Origin: Paenibacillus sp. PAMC 26794
Lineage (GTDB): Bacteria > Bacillota > Bacilli > Paenibacillales > Paenibacillaceae
Assembly (NCBI RefSeq): GCF_000316035.1
Contig: NZ_ANHX01000029.1
Location: forward strand, 124,001-188,000
Length of the DNA stretch: 64,000 nt
Direction: 5' to 3'
How positions within the stretch are numbered: position 1 is the first letter of the stretch; every line of letters starts with the position of its first letter. A model generated the notes under the pieces. That model was not told the DNA's origin. It saw only the letters and a program-made list of their open reading frames with translations, and did no database searches. Shown here in pieces: positions 8,358 through 17,389 of the stretch. The position numbers and the translations under genes are program-made.

Positions 8358-9509
8358 GTGGAGAAAAAAAGAGTATTACTATTATCTGAAGGCTTTGGTA
8401 CGGGTCATACTCAAGCCGCCTATGCACTGTCCAGCAATTTGCGAAAGCTCTCGCCAGACGTGCAGACAAAAGTGCTTGAACTGGGAAGTTTCTTAAATCC
8501 AAAGGTTGCACCTCTGATTATAACAGCATACAAAAAAACGGTTACCAACCAACCCAAACTTTTCGGATACGTATACAGACACCAATATAAAAAATCATTG
8601 AACAGGCTGACAACACTGGCGTTGCATAAACTGTTCTATACACACACACGCAGTGTTGTGCGCCAGTTACGTCCCGATGCGATCGTCTGTACACATCCGA
8701 TTCCAAGTGCTGTCATATCCAGACTGAAGCGTCTGGGTGTACAGGTTCCCCTATGCACAGTCATCACCGACTATGATGCACATGGGACGTGGATTAACCG
8801 TGAAGTAGACCTTTATCTGGTTTCTTCAGATGAGGTTAAGTCCAAACTAATGCTACGAGGCGTACCTACAGACCACATTCGAGTCACGGGCATTCCGGTG
8901 CATCCAAATTTCTGGGAGCATCCCGGGCGAGAAGAGATCCGAAGCAGATTTAACCTCAAGAACATGCCTACTATACTAGTGATGGGCGGCGGTTGGGGAA
9001 TTCTCAGCGACAAGCTGGTCCATCCGCTGCTGACACGCTGGCATGAAGATATTCAGATCATTTTTTGTCTGGGTCGCAATGATAAAACACGGATCAGCAT
9101 GGAACAGAACCCCATGTATCGCAAAGAAAACATTCACATTATGGGATACACCAACGAAGTGGACAAATTAATGGAAGTATCCGACCTTCTGATTACCAAA
9201 CCTGGGGGAATGACATGCAGCGAAGGCTTGGCCAAAGGAATTCCCATGTTGTTCCACAACCCTATACCTGGTCAGGAAGAAGAAAACGTCCATTATTTTA
9301 CGGCAAGAGGGTTGGGAGAACCCATAACTTCGCTCGACGTAGTGGTCAAATGGATGAACAAGCTGTTGCATCACTACCCGGATGTTGTACGTAAACGCAA
9401 ACGTCATCTGGCGGAAATCGCCAAGGTTCATCCGATGCAGAGCGCTCAAAGTATTATCGATCTGCTGGAGGACGTTCGTCCTTCATCCGCAGAAGAGGCC
9501 CGTTTATGA
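8358..9509 (+). CDS. UgtP/MGDG synthase-like glycosyltransferase
   Basis: Retains the layout of family-28 glycosyltransferases that transfer glucose or galactose to diacylglycerol or build related lipids. 383 residues. The N-terminus (LLLSEGFGTGHTQAA) is the acceptor-side glycine motif of MGDG synthases and UgtP. The C-terminal half holds GGGWGIL and the nucleotide-sugar site KPGGMTCSEGLAKGIPM. The GTG start at 8358 follows AGGTGA by 7 nt. It is probably co-transcribed with the PAP2 gene, since a phosphatase that makes diacylglycerol followed by a diacylglycerol glucosyltransferase would be a sensible pair. Exact sugar and product (glycolipid anchor of lipoteichoic acid or other) are inferred. 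Confidence 0.82.
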   Translation: MEKKRVLLLSEGFGTGHTQAAYALSSNLRKLSPDVQTKVLELGSFLNPKVAPLIITAYKKTVTNQPKLFGYVYRHQYKKSLNRLTTLALHKLFYTHTRSVVRQLRPDAIVCTHPIPSAVISRLKRLGVQVPLCTVITDYDAHGTWINREVDLYLVSSDEVKSKLMLRGVPTDHIRVTGIPVHPNFWEHPGREEIRSRFNLKNMPTILVMGGGWGILSDKLVHPLLTRWHEDIQIIFCLGRNDKTRISMEQNPMYRKENIHIMGYTNEVDKLMEVSDLLITKPGGMTCSEGLAKGIPMLFHNPIPGQEEENVHYFTARGLGEPITSLDVVVKWMNKLLHHYPDVVRKRKRHLAEIAKVHPMQSAQSIIDLLEDVRPSSAEEARL

Positions 9510-9596
9510 ATTTATCCGAATAAGGTGCTGCTTCCCGTATTCTTCGTCCAATCACGCCTCTAACCAACGGCTTCAAACAAGCCTGCAACCACATTG

Positions 9597-9628
9597 AAAA
9601 GGTGCCTTCGGATTTGAAGGCACCTTTT
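9597..9628. terminator. Bidirectional terminator
   Basis: AAAAGGTGCCTTC pairs perfectly with GAAGGCACCTTTT around a 6-nt loop: a 13-bp stem with A and T runs on the two sides. It serves the glycosyltransferase gene on the plus strand and the solute-binding gene on the minus strand. Confidence 0.92.
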
Positions 9629-9649
9629 CTTGATGAAGAAAAGTACAAA

Positions 9650-11203
9650 CTATTGAATGCCTGCTAACTTCAAGTACTCCTGCCACTGCTTGGTATATTC
9701 TGCCTGAATTTTTTCCAATCCAGCTTGTTTAGCCTTCTCCATAAATGTGTTCAATCCAGCTTCTACGTCTGCCACTAAACCTACATTAAGCGGATACAGA
9801 TATTGTTTTTCCACTTGTTCCAATGCAGCCTTCTCGGCTTGGTACGGTGTCCAGTCTTCAGCAAATCCGGTATAAATATCCGGCTTCTTGATTTTGTCGA
9901 GATCTTCAAACATGGTCAGGACATCATCAAAGGTTTTATCATAGAGCATGAATTCCGGATTACGCCAAGCCCAGCCGTTCATGCCCTCACGCGGGAAGCC
10001 GTTTGTTTGTGCATCTCCGACCATTTTGTAGTATCCATTATCTACCTCGAAGTTTTTGCCCTCAACGCCGTATTCAGTCAACCAGTTATATCTTTTGTCT
10101 GTCACCAGTTTCTCATAAAATGCCAATGCTTTTTCCGGGTTTTTACTGCTACGCGGAATCGCAAAACCATTGTGGATCGGGTGAACCGGTTGTGCAAACC
10201 CTTTTGCATTCGGGTAAGGGAAATAAGCCAGTTTCCAATCTGGATGAGTAGACTGCACCTTGATTACATCTGCATTAAATTTGTTAGGGTTTTCCCCGGA
10301 CAGAACAACAGCCGCTTTTCCATTTTGCAGCAACGAGTTGGATGTATCTTTTACATTCAGTACGTTTTTCGGGAAAAATCCTTTGTCCATCCAACGTTTG
10401 TATGTTTTCAGGTCTTCCAGGTGTTGCGCGGATCCCCAGTAGGACGTCACGGTTGATGGTGTGTCATACATAATATCCAGTCCATATGGAAGTTGACCTG
10501 CTGTATTAACCAGCTTGGATGTCAATTGACGAATTCCATGGGTATGGTTGGCATTGCTATCCGCAATCGGAATCATATTGGGTTCGTTGGCTTTGATGCC
10601 CTCCAGATACGCTTCGAGTGTCTCCAAAGATTCCGGCTTCGGCAGATTGTACTTCTCGCGCAAGTCCTCACGGTACGCAATTCCCTCGGTTACATACTCA
10701 ATCCAAGTGGATGGAACAGTATAGATTTTGTCATTGATTTTGACAGCATTCCACATGTCATCAGGTACATGAGCTTTCAGTGCTGGCGCTGCTGTAGGCA
10801 GCATTTCATCCAGCGGCAGGAACGCGCCCTTCTTCGCATAGGACTGATAGAATGTCCAATCCGCTGTGAAGATCAGATCGATCGGCTGTCCGGAAGACAG
10901 CAGCAGTTTATATTTTTGATCCCAGTCGGTCCATGAGGTGTAGTTGAATTTCACATTGACGTTCAGATCAGCCTCAGCCAGCTTATTGATCTCGGATTCA
11001 ATAACAGGCAGATCTTTTGGAGCATCCCCAAGCATGTAAAATTGAAGCGTGACTTTCTCGCCTTTGTTCCCGGATGTTCCTCCCTGCTCGCTTCCTTGCG
11101 TCGATCCCCCCGAACCGTTATTACATGCGGCAAGTACCCCGGCGAACAACATCAGGGCAAGTACCAGAGACAGGTGCCGAATTGTTTTGTTACGCATACG
11201 CAT
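9650..11203 (-). CDS. LplA-like sugar-binding lipoprotein
   Basis: Extracellular binding lipoprotein of 517 residues for a carbohydrate ABC importer. A signal peptide with lipobox LAAC (Cys27) is followed by a Gly/Ser/Gln linker. The mature protein is of the family-1 solute-binding type, long as in LplA/LipO, and ends with a charged helical tail around VEAGLNTFMEKAKQ typical of that group (DUF3502-like). It is the last gene of the set permease (12264), permease (11304), binding protein. The divergent AraC regulator at 13581 most likely controls it. The ligand is unknown; relatives take up oligosaccharides such as rhamnogalacturonan or xylan fragments. Confidence 0.85.
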   Translation of the reverse strand: MRMRNKTIRHLSLVLALMLFAGVLAACNNGSGGSTQGSEQGGTSGNKGEKVTLQFYMLGDAPKDLPVIESEINKLAEADLNVNVKFNYTSWTDWDQKYKLLLSSGQPIDLIFTADWTFYQSYAKKGAFLPLDEMLPTAAPALKAHVPDDMWNAVKINDKIYTVPSTWIEYVTEGIAYREDLREKYNLPKPESLETLEAYLEGIKANEPNMIPIADSNANHTHGIRQLTSKLVNTAGQLPYGLDIMYDTPSTVTSYWGSAQHLEDLKTYKRWMDKGFFPKNVLNVKDTSNSLLQNGKAAVVLSGENPNKFNADVIKVQSTHPDWKLAYFPYPNAKGFAQPVHPIHNGFAIPRSSKNPEKALAFYEKLVTDKRYNWLTEYGVEGKNFEVDNGYYKMVGDAQTNGFPREGMNGWAWRNPEFMLYDKTFDDVLTMFEDLDKIKKPDIYTGFAEDWTPYQAEKAALEQVEKQYLYPLNVGLVADVEAGLNTFMEKAKQAGLEKIQAEYTKQWQEYLKLAGIQ

Positions 11204-11303
11204 CCTCCCTTTTTGTGGTGAACCTTTATATGTTAGCGCAGACTCGCCATGTTTCAGACCGGAAATGATGTCAATGGCCTGACACCCACAGCGTGTTCAC
11301 GTT

Positions 11304-12233
11304 CTAACCTTTCACTGCACCAATGGTGAGTCCTTTGACAAAATAACGTTGTACAAACGGATACAGGAACAGAATCGGTCCCGTCACAACGATAGCCATC
11401 GCCATCTTGGTTGATTCAGTAGGCACATCCTGACTGAGTGTGATCCCTGTGCCAATCGCCATCTGGTCAATGAATGTAATCGTGTTCATCGTATTGTAGA
11501 GATAAAATTGCAGTTGGTACATATCCGGGTTGTTAATGAAGAGGGATGAGGTAAACCAATCATTCCAGTACCCCAGTGCCAGAAACAGACCTACGGTTGC
11601 GATACCAGGCATCGCCAGTTTCAACACAATGCTGAAATAGATGCGGAAGTCATTCGCTCCATCAATTTTGGCGGACTCAATCAACTCATCGGGCACTGCC
11701 GAACGAATGAAGTTTTTCATCAGGATAATGAGGAATGGCGTCATCAATCCCGGGAAAATCAGTACGGTGTACGTATCCATGAGATTGAAGTAGTTCGCCA
11801 GCATAATGTACCAAGGCACAAGTCCCCCACCAAACAGGGTTGTGAAGTAGATAAAAAACGAGAACGTGTTCCGATATTTAAAATCCTTACGCTGGAGCAC
11901 AAATCCGGCCATCGTGATGAGGAACAGCCCTAGCGAAGTTCCCACCACCGTTGTAAAGACCGTAACCCCATAAGCCTTGAGTACCTTTGTAGGGAATGTA
12001 AAAACCATCTTATAACCTTCCAGGGAAAAGTCCGTTGGAAAGAGGTGATATCCATCCCTCACAATGGACTCGTTGCTGCTGAATGAACCGGATAGAATCA
12101 GCAGAAACGGTAGCAAGCACATGATTGATAAAATGATGATGAAGCTGTAGGAAATCAGTTGAAACATGAAAGTGAATTCCGAATCTCTGAGACGCGTATT
12201 CGTACGAGTGTGAGTATTCATTGGCGTGTTCAT
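11304..12233 (-). CDS. Sugar ABC importer permease (LplC/MalG type)
   Basis: Inner-membrane permease of 309 residues. Six membrane segments are visible, and the conserved EAA-type loop for ATPase contact reads DELIESAKIDGANDFRIYFSI. The C-terminus (FVQRYFVKGLTIGAVKG) is the typical ending of MalG-like permeases. It lies 30 bp after the partner permease and 100 bp before the binding protein. No ATPase gene is nearby, so it probably uses a shared MsmX-like ATPase encoded elsewhere, as known for such systems in Bacillus. Confidence 0.88.
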   Translation of the reverse strand: MNTPMNTHTRTNTRLRDSEFTFMFQLISYSFIIILSIMCLLPFLLILSGSFSSNESIVRDGYHLFPTDFSLEGYKMVFTFPTKVLKAYGVTVFTTVVGTSLGLFLITMAGFVLQRKDFKYRNTFSFFIYFTTLFGGGLVPWYIMLANYFNLMDTYTVLIFPGLMTPFLIILMKNFIRSAVPDELIESAKIDGANDFRIYFSIVLKLAMPGIATVGLFLALGYWNDWFTSSLFINNPDMYQLQFYLYNTMNTITFIDQMAIGTGITLSQDVPTESTKMAMAIVVTGPILFLYPFVQRYFVKGLTIGAVKG

Positions 12234-12263
12234 GATCGTTCTCCCTCCTGCCCTGTGGGCGTT

Positions 12264-13169
12264 CTAGAACAAGGCATAGTCCTCATTTACTTTGCGGATA
12301 ATATAGTTGACGGTCATGATCAAAATGAATCCAAACAACGATTGATACAAACCAGCAGCCGTTGCCATCCCGATATCAAACGTTACTTTCAGTGAACGAT
12401 ACACATACGTATCAATAATATCTGTAGCGTTGTACAGCACCCCGTTGTTACCGATCAGTTGATAGAACAGGTCAAACTGCCCCTTCATAATGCTGCCGAG
12501 TGAGAACAACAACAGGATGACAAAGGTTGGCTTCAGCATCGGTACCGTAATGTACCAGATCCGCTGAAAAATATTGGCCCCGTCGATTCGGGCAGCTTCA
12601 TAATACTCGTCACTGATACCCGTTATGGCGGCCAGATAGATGACCATGCTGTATCCAAGATTTTTCCACAGATAAAAGATGATGATCAGGAACACCCAGA
12701 TCCAGGGTGTGTTATAAATGTCGACCGGGCCGGCCTCAAAACGTTTGAGCACCGTGTTCACAAAACCCGACTCGTAGTTAAACATGTTGTAAGCGATTAC
12801 ACTTAATAGTACAAATGAGATGAAATACGGCAAGAACATGACGGATTGCGTAATTTTTTTGAATAACCTGCCACGGATTTCGCTAAGCATGATCGCACAG
12901 AAGATCGCCAGTCCGTTTCCTAATATAATGAAAGCGAGATTGTAACCCACGGTATTGGTTGTGAGTTTCAACAGCATCCCGGATTGCCATAGGAACTTAA
13001 AGTTCTCCAGACCGACAAATGGACTGCCAAATAATCCGCCTTCAAAATCATACCGGGTGAATGCATAATAGATGCCGACCATCGGAAAATACGAGTTAAT
13101 CAGAAAAAAGATCAGCGTGGGCAACAGCATCAGAAACATGATTTTGTTTTTGTTCAATTCTTTGAGCAT
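12264..13169 (-). CDS. Sugar ABC importer permease (LplB/MalF type)
   Basis: First gene of the importer operon, 301 residues from the ATG at 13169, which GGGAGGG precedes. An upstream in-frame extension to 13340 exists but has no ribosome site and reads as non-family, basic sequence. Membrane segments start with FLMLLPTLIFFLINSYFPMV. The ATPase-contact loop EYYEAARIDGANIFQRIWYI is clear. It pairs with the permease at 11304. The YesN-type regulator is encoded divergently 411 bp away, with a cre-like site and a palindrome between them. Confidence 0.87.
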   Translation of the reverse strand: MLKELNKNKIMFLMLLPTLIFFLINSYFPMVGIYYAFTRYDFEGGLFGSPFVGLENFKFLWQSGMLLKLTTNTVGYNLAFIILGNGLAIFCAIMLSEIRGRLFKKITQSVMFLPYFISFVLLSVIAYNMFNYESGFVNTVLKRFEAGPVDIYNTPWIWVFLIIIFYLWKNLGYSMVIYLAAITGISDEYYEAARIDGANIFQRIWYITVPMLKPTFVILLLFSLGSIMKGQFDLFYQLIGNNGVLYNATDIIDTYVYRSLKVTFDIGMATAAGLYQSLFGFILIMTVNYIIRKVNEDYALF

Positions 13170-13395
13170 GGCTCGATCCCTCCCGAATTTCTTGCGGTGC
13201 TGCGTGGTGGAACTCTCTTTTAATTGTAGATGCTCTCTTCGCTCACGGATACTGAAGCTTCCCGTCAGAAAATGAACGATTCTGCGAAATGAACTATGAA
13301 CAAAACGAACGAACCATGAAATGAACAGACATTCACACACATCCGTTCACAAATATTGATATCGTGCATAGGCTACACCTAGTGAACAATCCAGC

Positions 13396-13410
13396 GAAAG
13401 TTGAACTTTC
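13396..13410. promoter_or_regulatory. Perfect 15-bp palindrome, candidate operator
   Basis: GAAAGTT-G-AACTTTC is perfectly symmetrical around a central G. It lies midway between the importer operon and its regulator. Its length suits a dimeric repressor. AraC-family proteins usually bind direct repeats, so another regulator may act here. Confidence 0.4.
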
Positions 13411-13448
13411 TGTAGAGAAAACAGGCAAAACAGCCTGTCCAGCATTGA

Positions 13449-13462
13449 TGTAAACGCATACA
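13449..13462. promoter_or_regulatory. Candidate CcpA operator (cre)
   Basis: TGTAAACGCATACA matches TGWAANCGNTNWCA at 13 of 14 positions. Placed between a sugar importer and its regulator, it is a plausible site for catabolite repression by CcpA. Confidence 0.5.
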
Positions 13463-13580
13463 TAATATATAATTCAAGATACTCTTGCTCTTCTGCTCAT
13501 CCATATATGAAGCCTAACGTATGTATATGAAGTTCTATGTTGTTCACCCAAAACAGGAGGTTCGAGGGGGGGGAAGAAGA

Positions 13581-15833
13581 ATGCGTAAACGTTCAGAGGA
13601 CAGTCAGAAGGTCTTCACACGGATTCTGATCGGCATTATTATCAGTACCGTCGCTACCTTACTTGTGGCTTCTTCTATTTTGTATGTCAACTATAATCGG
13701 ATTGCTCTTCGCCAGGTGTACCGTACAGATATGAACAGTCTTACACAAACCAGCCGTGAAGTGGCCAAAATGACCGAAACTGCAAAATCATTGTCATATC
13801 AGATTTATCAGGACTACACCATCTCTTCATTACTGCTCTATTCCAAACCAAATATCTATGAGATCACATCAGCGATGGAGCAGCTAGATAACTATCGTAT
13901 GTCCCTTCCTTTTATAGAATCCATCTATGTATATAACTCCAAAAGTAATGAATTCTTTATAAGTTCCAACGTGCGCAATGGGCAGCAGTCCATCTCGGAG
14001 ATCGATGATCAGGGGATTACAAGCATCCTCCAACGCTTCCATGACTATAAACCTTTTGTCCCCATCCCGCGTACATATCAGGTCGGCTCTACCGAAGCAA
14101 CAGAGGTTAACAGCTACACCTATCTCTGTTATGACACGATTAATGATAACGCGAAGCTAAACTATGCTGTTATCGTTAATATCAAGGATGATTGGCTCAG
14201 TCCAAATATGAATGCTGTGGATCAACCAGGCAAGACCTTTATCGTGAATGAGAATGGAGACCTTTTATCAGACTTTGGCGACCGTGCATTGATGAAAAAT
14301 CTCTCCAGCGAAGCATTTATGCAGCCGATCATGCAGGACATGCAGCAGTCCGCTTACTTTACCGAGAAGGTCGACGGAGAAAAATCGCTCATCACCTATA
14401 CCGCTCCCGATGATCTGGGTTGGCGTTATGTGAGAATAACACCTTATGATCTGATTACCTCAGATATACGGAGTATGCGCACACATACCGTTCTGTTTTG
14501 TGTTGGACTTCTCTTCGCAGGGTTACTGCTCTCTTACCTTGTGTCCCGAAAACTATATCACCCTATTGATAAGGTGCTTGTTCGTTTACGTGTGATGGAA
14601 GCAGAGCGACGTGGCAGTCTTCATTTGTTACGGCAGGATTTTCTACGAGGGGCACTGCAGGGCCGCGAAACAGTAACTGGAGGTATGCTGGAAGAACGGA
14701 TGAAGTTCTATGGTTCCTCCATTGATGTTCAGCGTGCATCCAGACTGGTATTGCTGCGTATTGACCATTTTACCGAATTCTGCGAAACGTATCGTGATGA
14801 GACCCAGCTTGTAAAATACGCCATGATGAACATATGCACCGAGACAGCCGATCTCCACTACAATGCGGAAGCTGTGGACATGGGCGGTGATCTGATCACA
14901 CTCATTTTCAACGAAAAAGCAGAAAACCATGAACTTGGGCAACCTGCCCATAACCGGATCGATGAGCTTCTGCGCATGATGCAGGCTGCTGTAATGACCC
15001 ATTTGAAATGCTCCATCTCCTGTACGATCGGCACGGAAGAAGATTCATTGGAAGACAGTATTGCATCCTACACCAGATCAGCCGAAGCCTCACTGCATCG
15101 TTTGTTCATGGGACCGGGCTGTCTGATCTATACCTCTGACATCATGGCTTATCACGCCAAGGAGTACGCATTCCCAGCAGGTAAGGAAAGACAACTTGTC
15201 GATCATCTAATGACAGGCAAGACACGAGAAGCAAAACAAGTCTATGCAGATATTGTCAGCGAGACAGCCGATTATCCATTTACCGTCTTCCAACTAGCCT
15301 TATCCCATCTGACGATGACACTGAACCATGTACGAAATACCCTCAAGAAGAATAATCAACTCATGCTTGATTCAGTCTCGGATGGTCTGATGCTACCTGT
15401 CAAAGACGCGGAAGACATCAGTGAAGTGCATGAACACTTCTATCGTATGTTTGATGAGCTTGGTTCCAAAGTCGAGGAGAAACGTACGCTGAAACATGAA
15501 GAGTTGATTCGTAAAATCAATGGCATTGTTGAGCGGGACTATGCGGACCCCAATCTCTGTCTTACTTCCATTGCAGATGAGTTGGGCATGTCGCCCATCT
15601 ATGTAAGCAGGCTCTACAAACAGCTCACCCTGAAAGGGCTCACGGACGTGATTAACGAAACCCGCATAGCCAAGGCCCAGCATCTGCTGGTGGAGACCGA
15701 GAACTCTGTTGCCGATATTGCCGAGAGAACCGGATTCACCAACAGTTCCTACTTCTACCGCATGTTCAAGAAATTCAACGGCGTTACACCGAACGATTAC
15801 CGCCGCAAAGAGTTCCATTCAGAGAACTTTTGA
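13581..15833 (+). CDS. Membrane-bound AraC-family regulator (YesN type)
   Basis: One-piece sensor and transcription factor of 750 residues. After a short basic head comes a membrane segment (about 14-38), an extracellular sensing domain of roughly 270 residues (Cache-like by position), a second membrane segment near VLFCVGLLFAGLLLSYLV, a cytoplasmic linker and a C-terminal pair of AraC helix-turn-helix motifs (SIADELGMSPIYVSRLYKQ and DIAERTGFTNSSYFYRMFKK). It is encoded divergently from the LplABC-like importer, the usual arrangement for this regulator type, so it probably activates the importer when an oligosaccharide is sensed outside. The start at 13581 was chosen because the sequence before it is not hydrophobic and AGGAGG (13555-13560) is 20 nt away from this ATG; the closer G-run may serve instead. 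Confidence 0.85.
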   Translation: MRKRSEDSQKVFTRILIGIIISTVATLLVASSILYVNYNRIALRQVYRTDMNSLTQTSREVAKMTETAKSLSYQIYQDYTISSLLLYSKPNIYEITSAMEQLDNYRMSLPFIESIYVYNSKSNEFFISSNVRNGQQSISEIDDQGITSILQRFHDYKPFVPIPRTYQVGSTEATEVNSYTYLCYDTINDNAKLNYAVIVNIKDDWLSPNMNAVDQPGKTFIVNENGDLLSDFGDRALMKNLSSEAFMQPIMQDMQQSAYFTEKVDGEKSLITYTAPDDLGWRYVRITPYDLITSDIRSMRTHTVLFCVGLLFAGLLLSYLVSRKLYHPIDKVLVRLRVMEAERRGSLHLLRQDFLRGALQGRETVTGGMLEERMKFYGSSIDVQRASRLVLLRIDHFTEFCETYRDETQLVKYAMMNICTETADLHYNAEAVDMGGDLITLIFNEKAENHELGQPAHNRIDELLRMMQAAVMTHLKCSISCTIGTEEDSLEDSIASYTRSAEASLHRLFMGPGCLIYTSDIMAYHAKEYAFPAGKERQLVDHLMTGKTREAKQVYADIVSETADYPFTVFQLALSHLTMTLNHVRNTLKKNNQLMLDSVSDGLMLPVKDAEDISEVHEHFYRMFDELGSKVEEKRTLKHEELIRKINGIVERDYADPNLCLTSIADELGMSPIYVSRLYKQLTLKGLTDVINETRIAKAQHLLVETENSVADIAERTGFTNSSYFYRMFKKFNGVTPNDYRRKEFHSENF

Positions 15834-15889
15834 AATCAACCCAGACGTGAGTTTATGGAGCATTGCACACTGATTGTTATTGCAAAAAA

Positions 15890-15933
15890 AGAGCGACCTA
15901 TGAGAATGAATCATTCACCTCATGTGTCGCTCT
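15890..15933 (-). terminator. Terminator downstream of trmB
   Basis: AGAGCGAC pairs with GTCGCTCT, with an inner ATGAG/CTCAT stem. On the minus strand it runs into TTTTTTT. The plus-strand side lacks a good T-tract, so it mainly ends trmB transcription, possibly also the convergent regulator gene. Confidence 0.8.
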
Positions 15934-15962
15934 AATTTATTGAATTTAAGTTAGATTTTGAT

Positions 15963-16718
15963 TTATTCCTGCTCCTGATCTTCGCCAGACTCATCAGAAG
16001 CTTCGCGAACTTTATACTTGTCCAGACGTATCTGCTGATACTCACGCAAGGCCTCTTCACCTACAATCACTTCAACCCGGTGAATGTTCATACCTTTACC
16101 CATGAATTTCTGCTCATACTCCGTCATCACATGTTCTTCATTCAAACCATCACGATGCAGATTCAAAGAAATATTGGTCATTTGCAGGCCGAAGTCGGCA
16201 ATGGCGTTGAGTGAGAAATCAAACAGCGTCTCCGAATCGGTTTTGAAATGAATCTGACCTTTGGGATTAAGCAATTCCGTGTATTTCTTCAGGAAGCGCG
16301 GGTGCGTCAAACGACGACGTGCATGCTTTGCTTTTGGCCAAGGATCGCTGAAGTTCAAATAAATGCGCTCCAGTTCTTCCGGTTCAAAAACTTCTTCGAT
16401 CTGTTCGATATTTGCCAGCGCAAGCTTCAGGTTCGGGGGTGTCTCCACATCAGCCTGACTCCACGCATTACGAGCTTTCTCACTGGCACGACGCACCAGT
16501 TCATCATACATATCAATACCGATAAAATTAAATTCCGGATATTTATAACTCATTTGGCTGATAAATTGACCTTTACCCATACCAAATTCCACGAAGATCG
16601 GGTGATCATTGCCAAACAGTTCAGACCATTTTCCTTTATGTTGCTTGGGGTCCAGTACAACAAGATCAACTTGTTGCTCCAGATTTTCTCTTATCCCTTT
16701 TCTGCCACGTAAACGCAT
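15963..16718 (-). CDS. trmB: tRNA (guanine-N7)-methyltransferase TrmB
   Basis: Uses S-adenosylmethionine to make 7-methylguanosine at position 46 of tRNA. 251 residues from the ATG at 16718, which CGGAGGAATAAA precedes; an in-frame extension upstream to 16826 lacks a ribosome site. The start MRLRGRKG, the cofactor motif EFGMGKGQF and the signature YLNFSDPWPKAKHARRR are diagnostic. The C-terminal tail is acidic (ESGEDQEQE), a little longer than usual. Monocistronic by context, with its own terminator. Confidence 0.95.
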   Translation of the reverse strand: MRLRGRKGIRENLEQQVDLVVLDPKQHKGKWSELFGNDHPIFVEFGMGKGQFISQMSYKYPEFNFIGIDMYDELVRRASEKARNAWSQADVETPPNLKLALANIEQIEEVFEPEELERIYLNFSDPWPKAKHARRRLTHPRFLKKYTELLNPKGQIHFKTDSETLFDFSLNAIADFGLQMTNISLNLHRDGLNEEHVMTEYEQKFMGKGMNIHRVEVIVGEEALREYQQIRLDKYKVREASDESGEDQEQE

Positions 16719-16795
16719 TTTATTCCTCCGTTTGTCCCATACTTGTCTCAGACTTATTTTGCCGAAGAACCGGCAAATTGTAAAGAGCAATGAAA

Positions 16796-16842
16796 AGGGA
16801 ATCTTCGGATCTGCCACTTTGGGCAAATCTCAAAGATTCCCT
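16796..16842 (-). terminator. Terminator of the 66-residue gene
   Basis: On the minus strand AGGGAATCTT pairs with AAGATTCCCT, with an inner 8-bp stem (GATTTGCC with GGCAGATC, one G-T pair), followed by TTTCATT. This long two-part hairpin ends the small gene and lies just before trmB. Confidence 0.75.
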
Positions 16843-16870
16843 CTTCGATTTATTTGGAATTGGGGTCCAA

Positions 16871-17071
16871 CTATTTTAATAGTTCATAGTCTACCTTATC
16901 TTGGTGTGAAAAATCAAATGTCTTTTCGAAAGCATCGCGAACTTTTTGTCTTGCAGCCGCTTTCACTTTCGGATTACCATTAAAACGAACACCTGTTAAA
17001 GCCAGTGCTTCTTCTGCCGTCAATTCAACAGACACATGATTCAATTCTTTGTTTTTAACTTGGGAATTCAT
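16871..17071 (-). CDS. Small conserved-looking protein, function unknown
   Basis: 66 residues, soluble and charged. I do not recognise the family. GAGGTGATATGA gives a good ribosome site before the ATG, and a strong terminator follows 28 bp after the stop, so it looks like a real single-gene unit. The middle (SVELTAEEALALTGVRFNG) suggests a short strand and an amphipathic helix, followed by a basic helix (KVKAAARQKVRDAFEK). It could bind a partner protein or nucleic acid, but nothing specific can be claimed. Confidence 0.65.
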   Translation of the reverse strand: MNSQVKNKELNHVSVELTAEEALALTGVRFNGNPKVKAAARQKVRDAFEKTFDFSHQDKVDYELLK

Positions 17072-17389
17072 TCATATCACCTCACGGTATAGTATGGTCC
17101 ATGACGTCAACGTTGATTCAAATGCTATGATGAATAATACCCACTTGATGGTGTCTGACGCTGATTTAAATATAACATAAGGTGTAAACTATAGCAAGGA
17201 GAAAACCTTGATTTCACGGCCTATTTTTGCGTTTCGATTCCCTTTTTTTTTAGTTTTTTGATACAATGATAAAAGTTCATGAAGACACCTATAATCGCTA
17301 TGAATCGTCTATGACGGAAATTGCATAGCGCTTCTTCTTTTGTTCACGTATGATTACTGTAATTCGACAGCCAAAGGAGTACCCTGAAG
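17072..17389. other. Divergent intergenic region before ytqA
   Basis: About 318 bp between the small gene (minus) and ytqA (plus). It is A/T-rich with long T-runs near 17243-17258 and a TACAAT at 17262-17267 that could be a -10 for ytqA, but no good -35 box. No gene or RNA was recognised. Confidence 0.4.

Larger units (their letters stand above)
13170..13580. other. Divergent control region of the LplABC-like importer and its regulator
   Basis: About 410 bp between the two start codons. It contains a 15-bp palindrome (13396-13410) and a cre-like site (13449-13462). I did not find a convincing -35/-10 pair for either direction. The G-rich run at 13566-13573 just before the regulator start acts as, or replaces, its ribosome site. 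Confidence 0.5.

Noticed and set aside
13170-13340. Longer N-terminus of the LplB-type permease
   Set aside because: The extra 57 residues are basic and not family-like; the ATG at 13169 has a good ribosome site.
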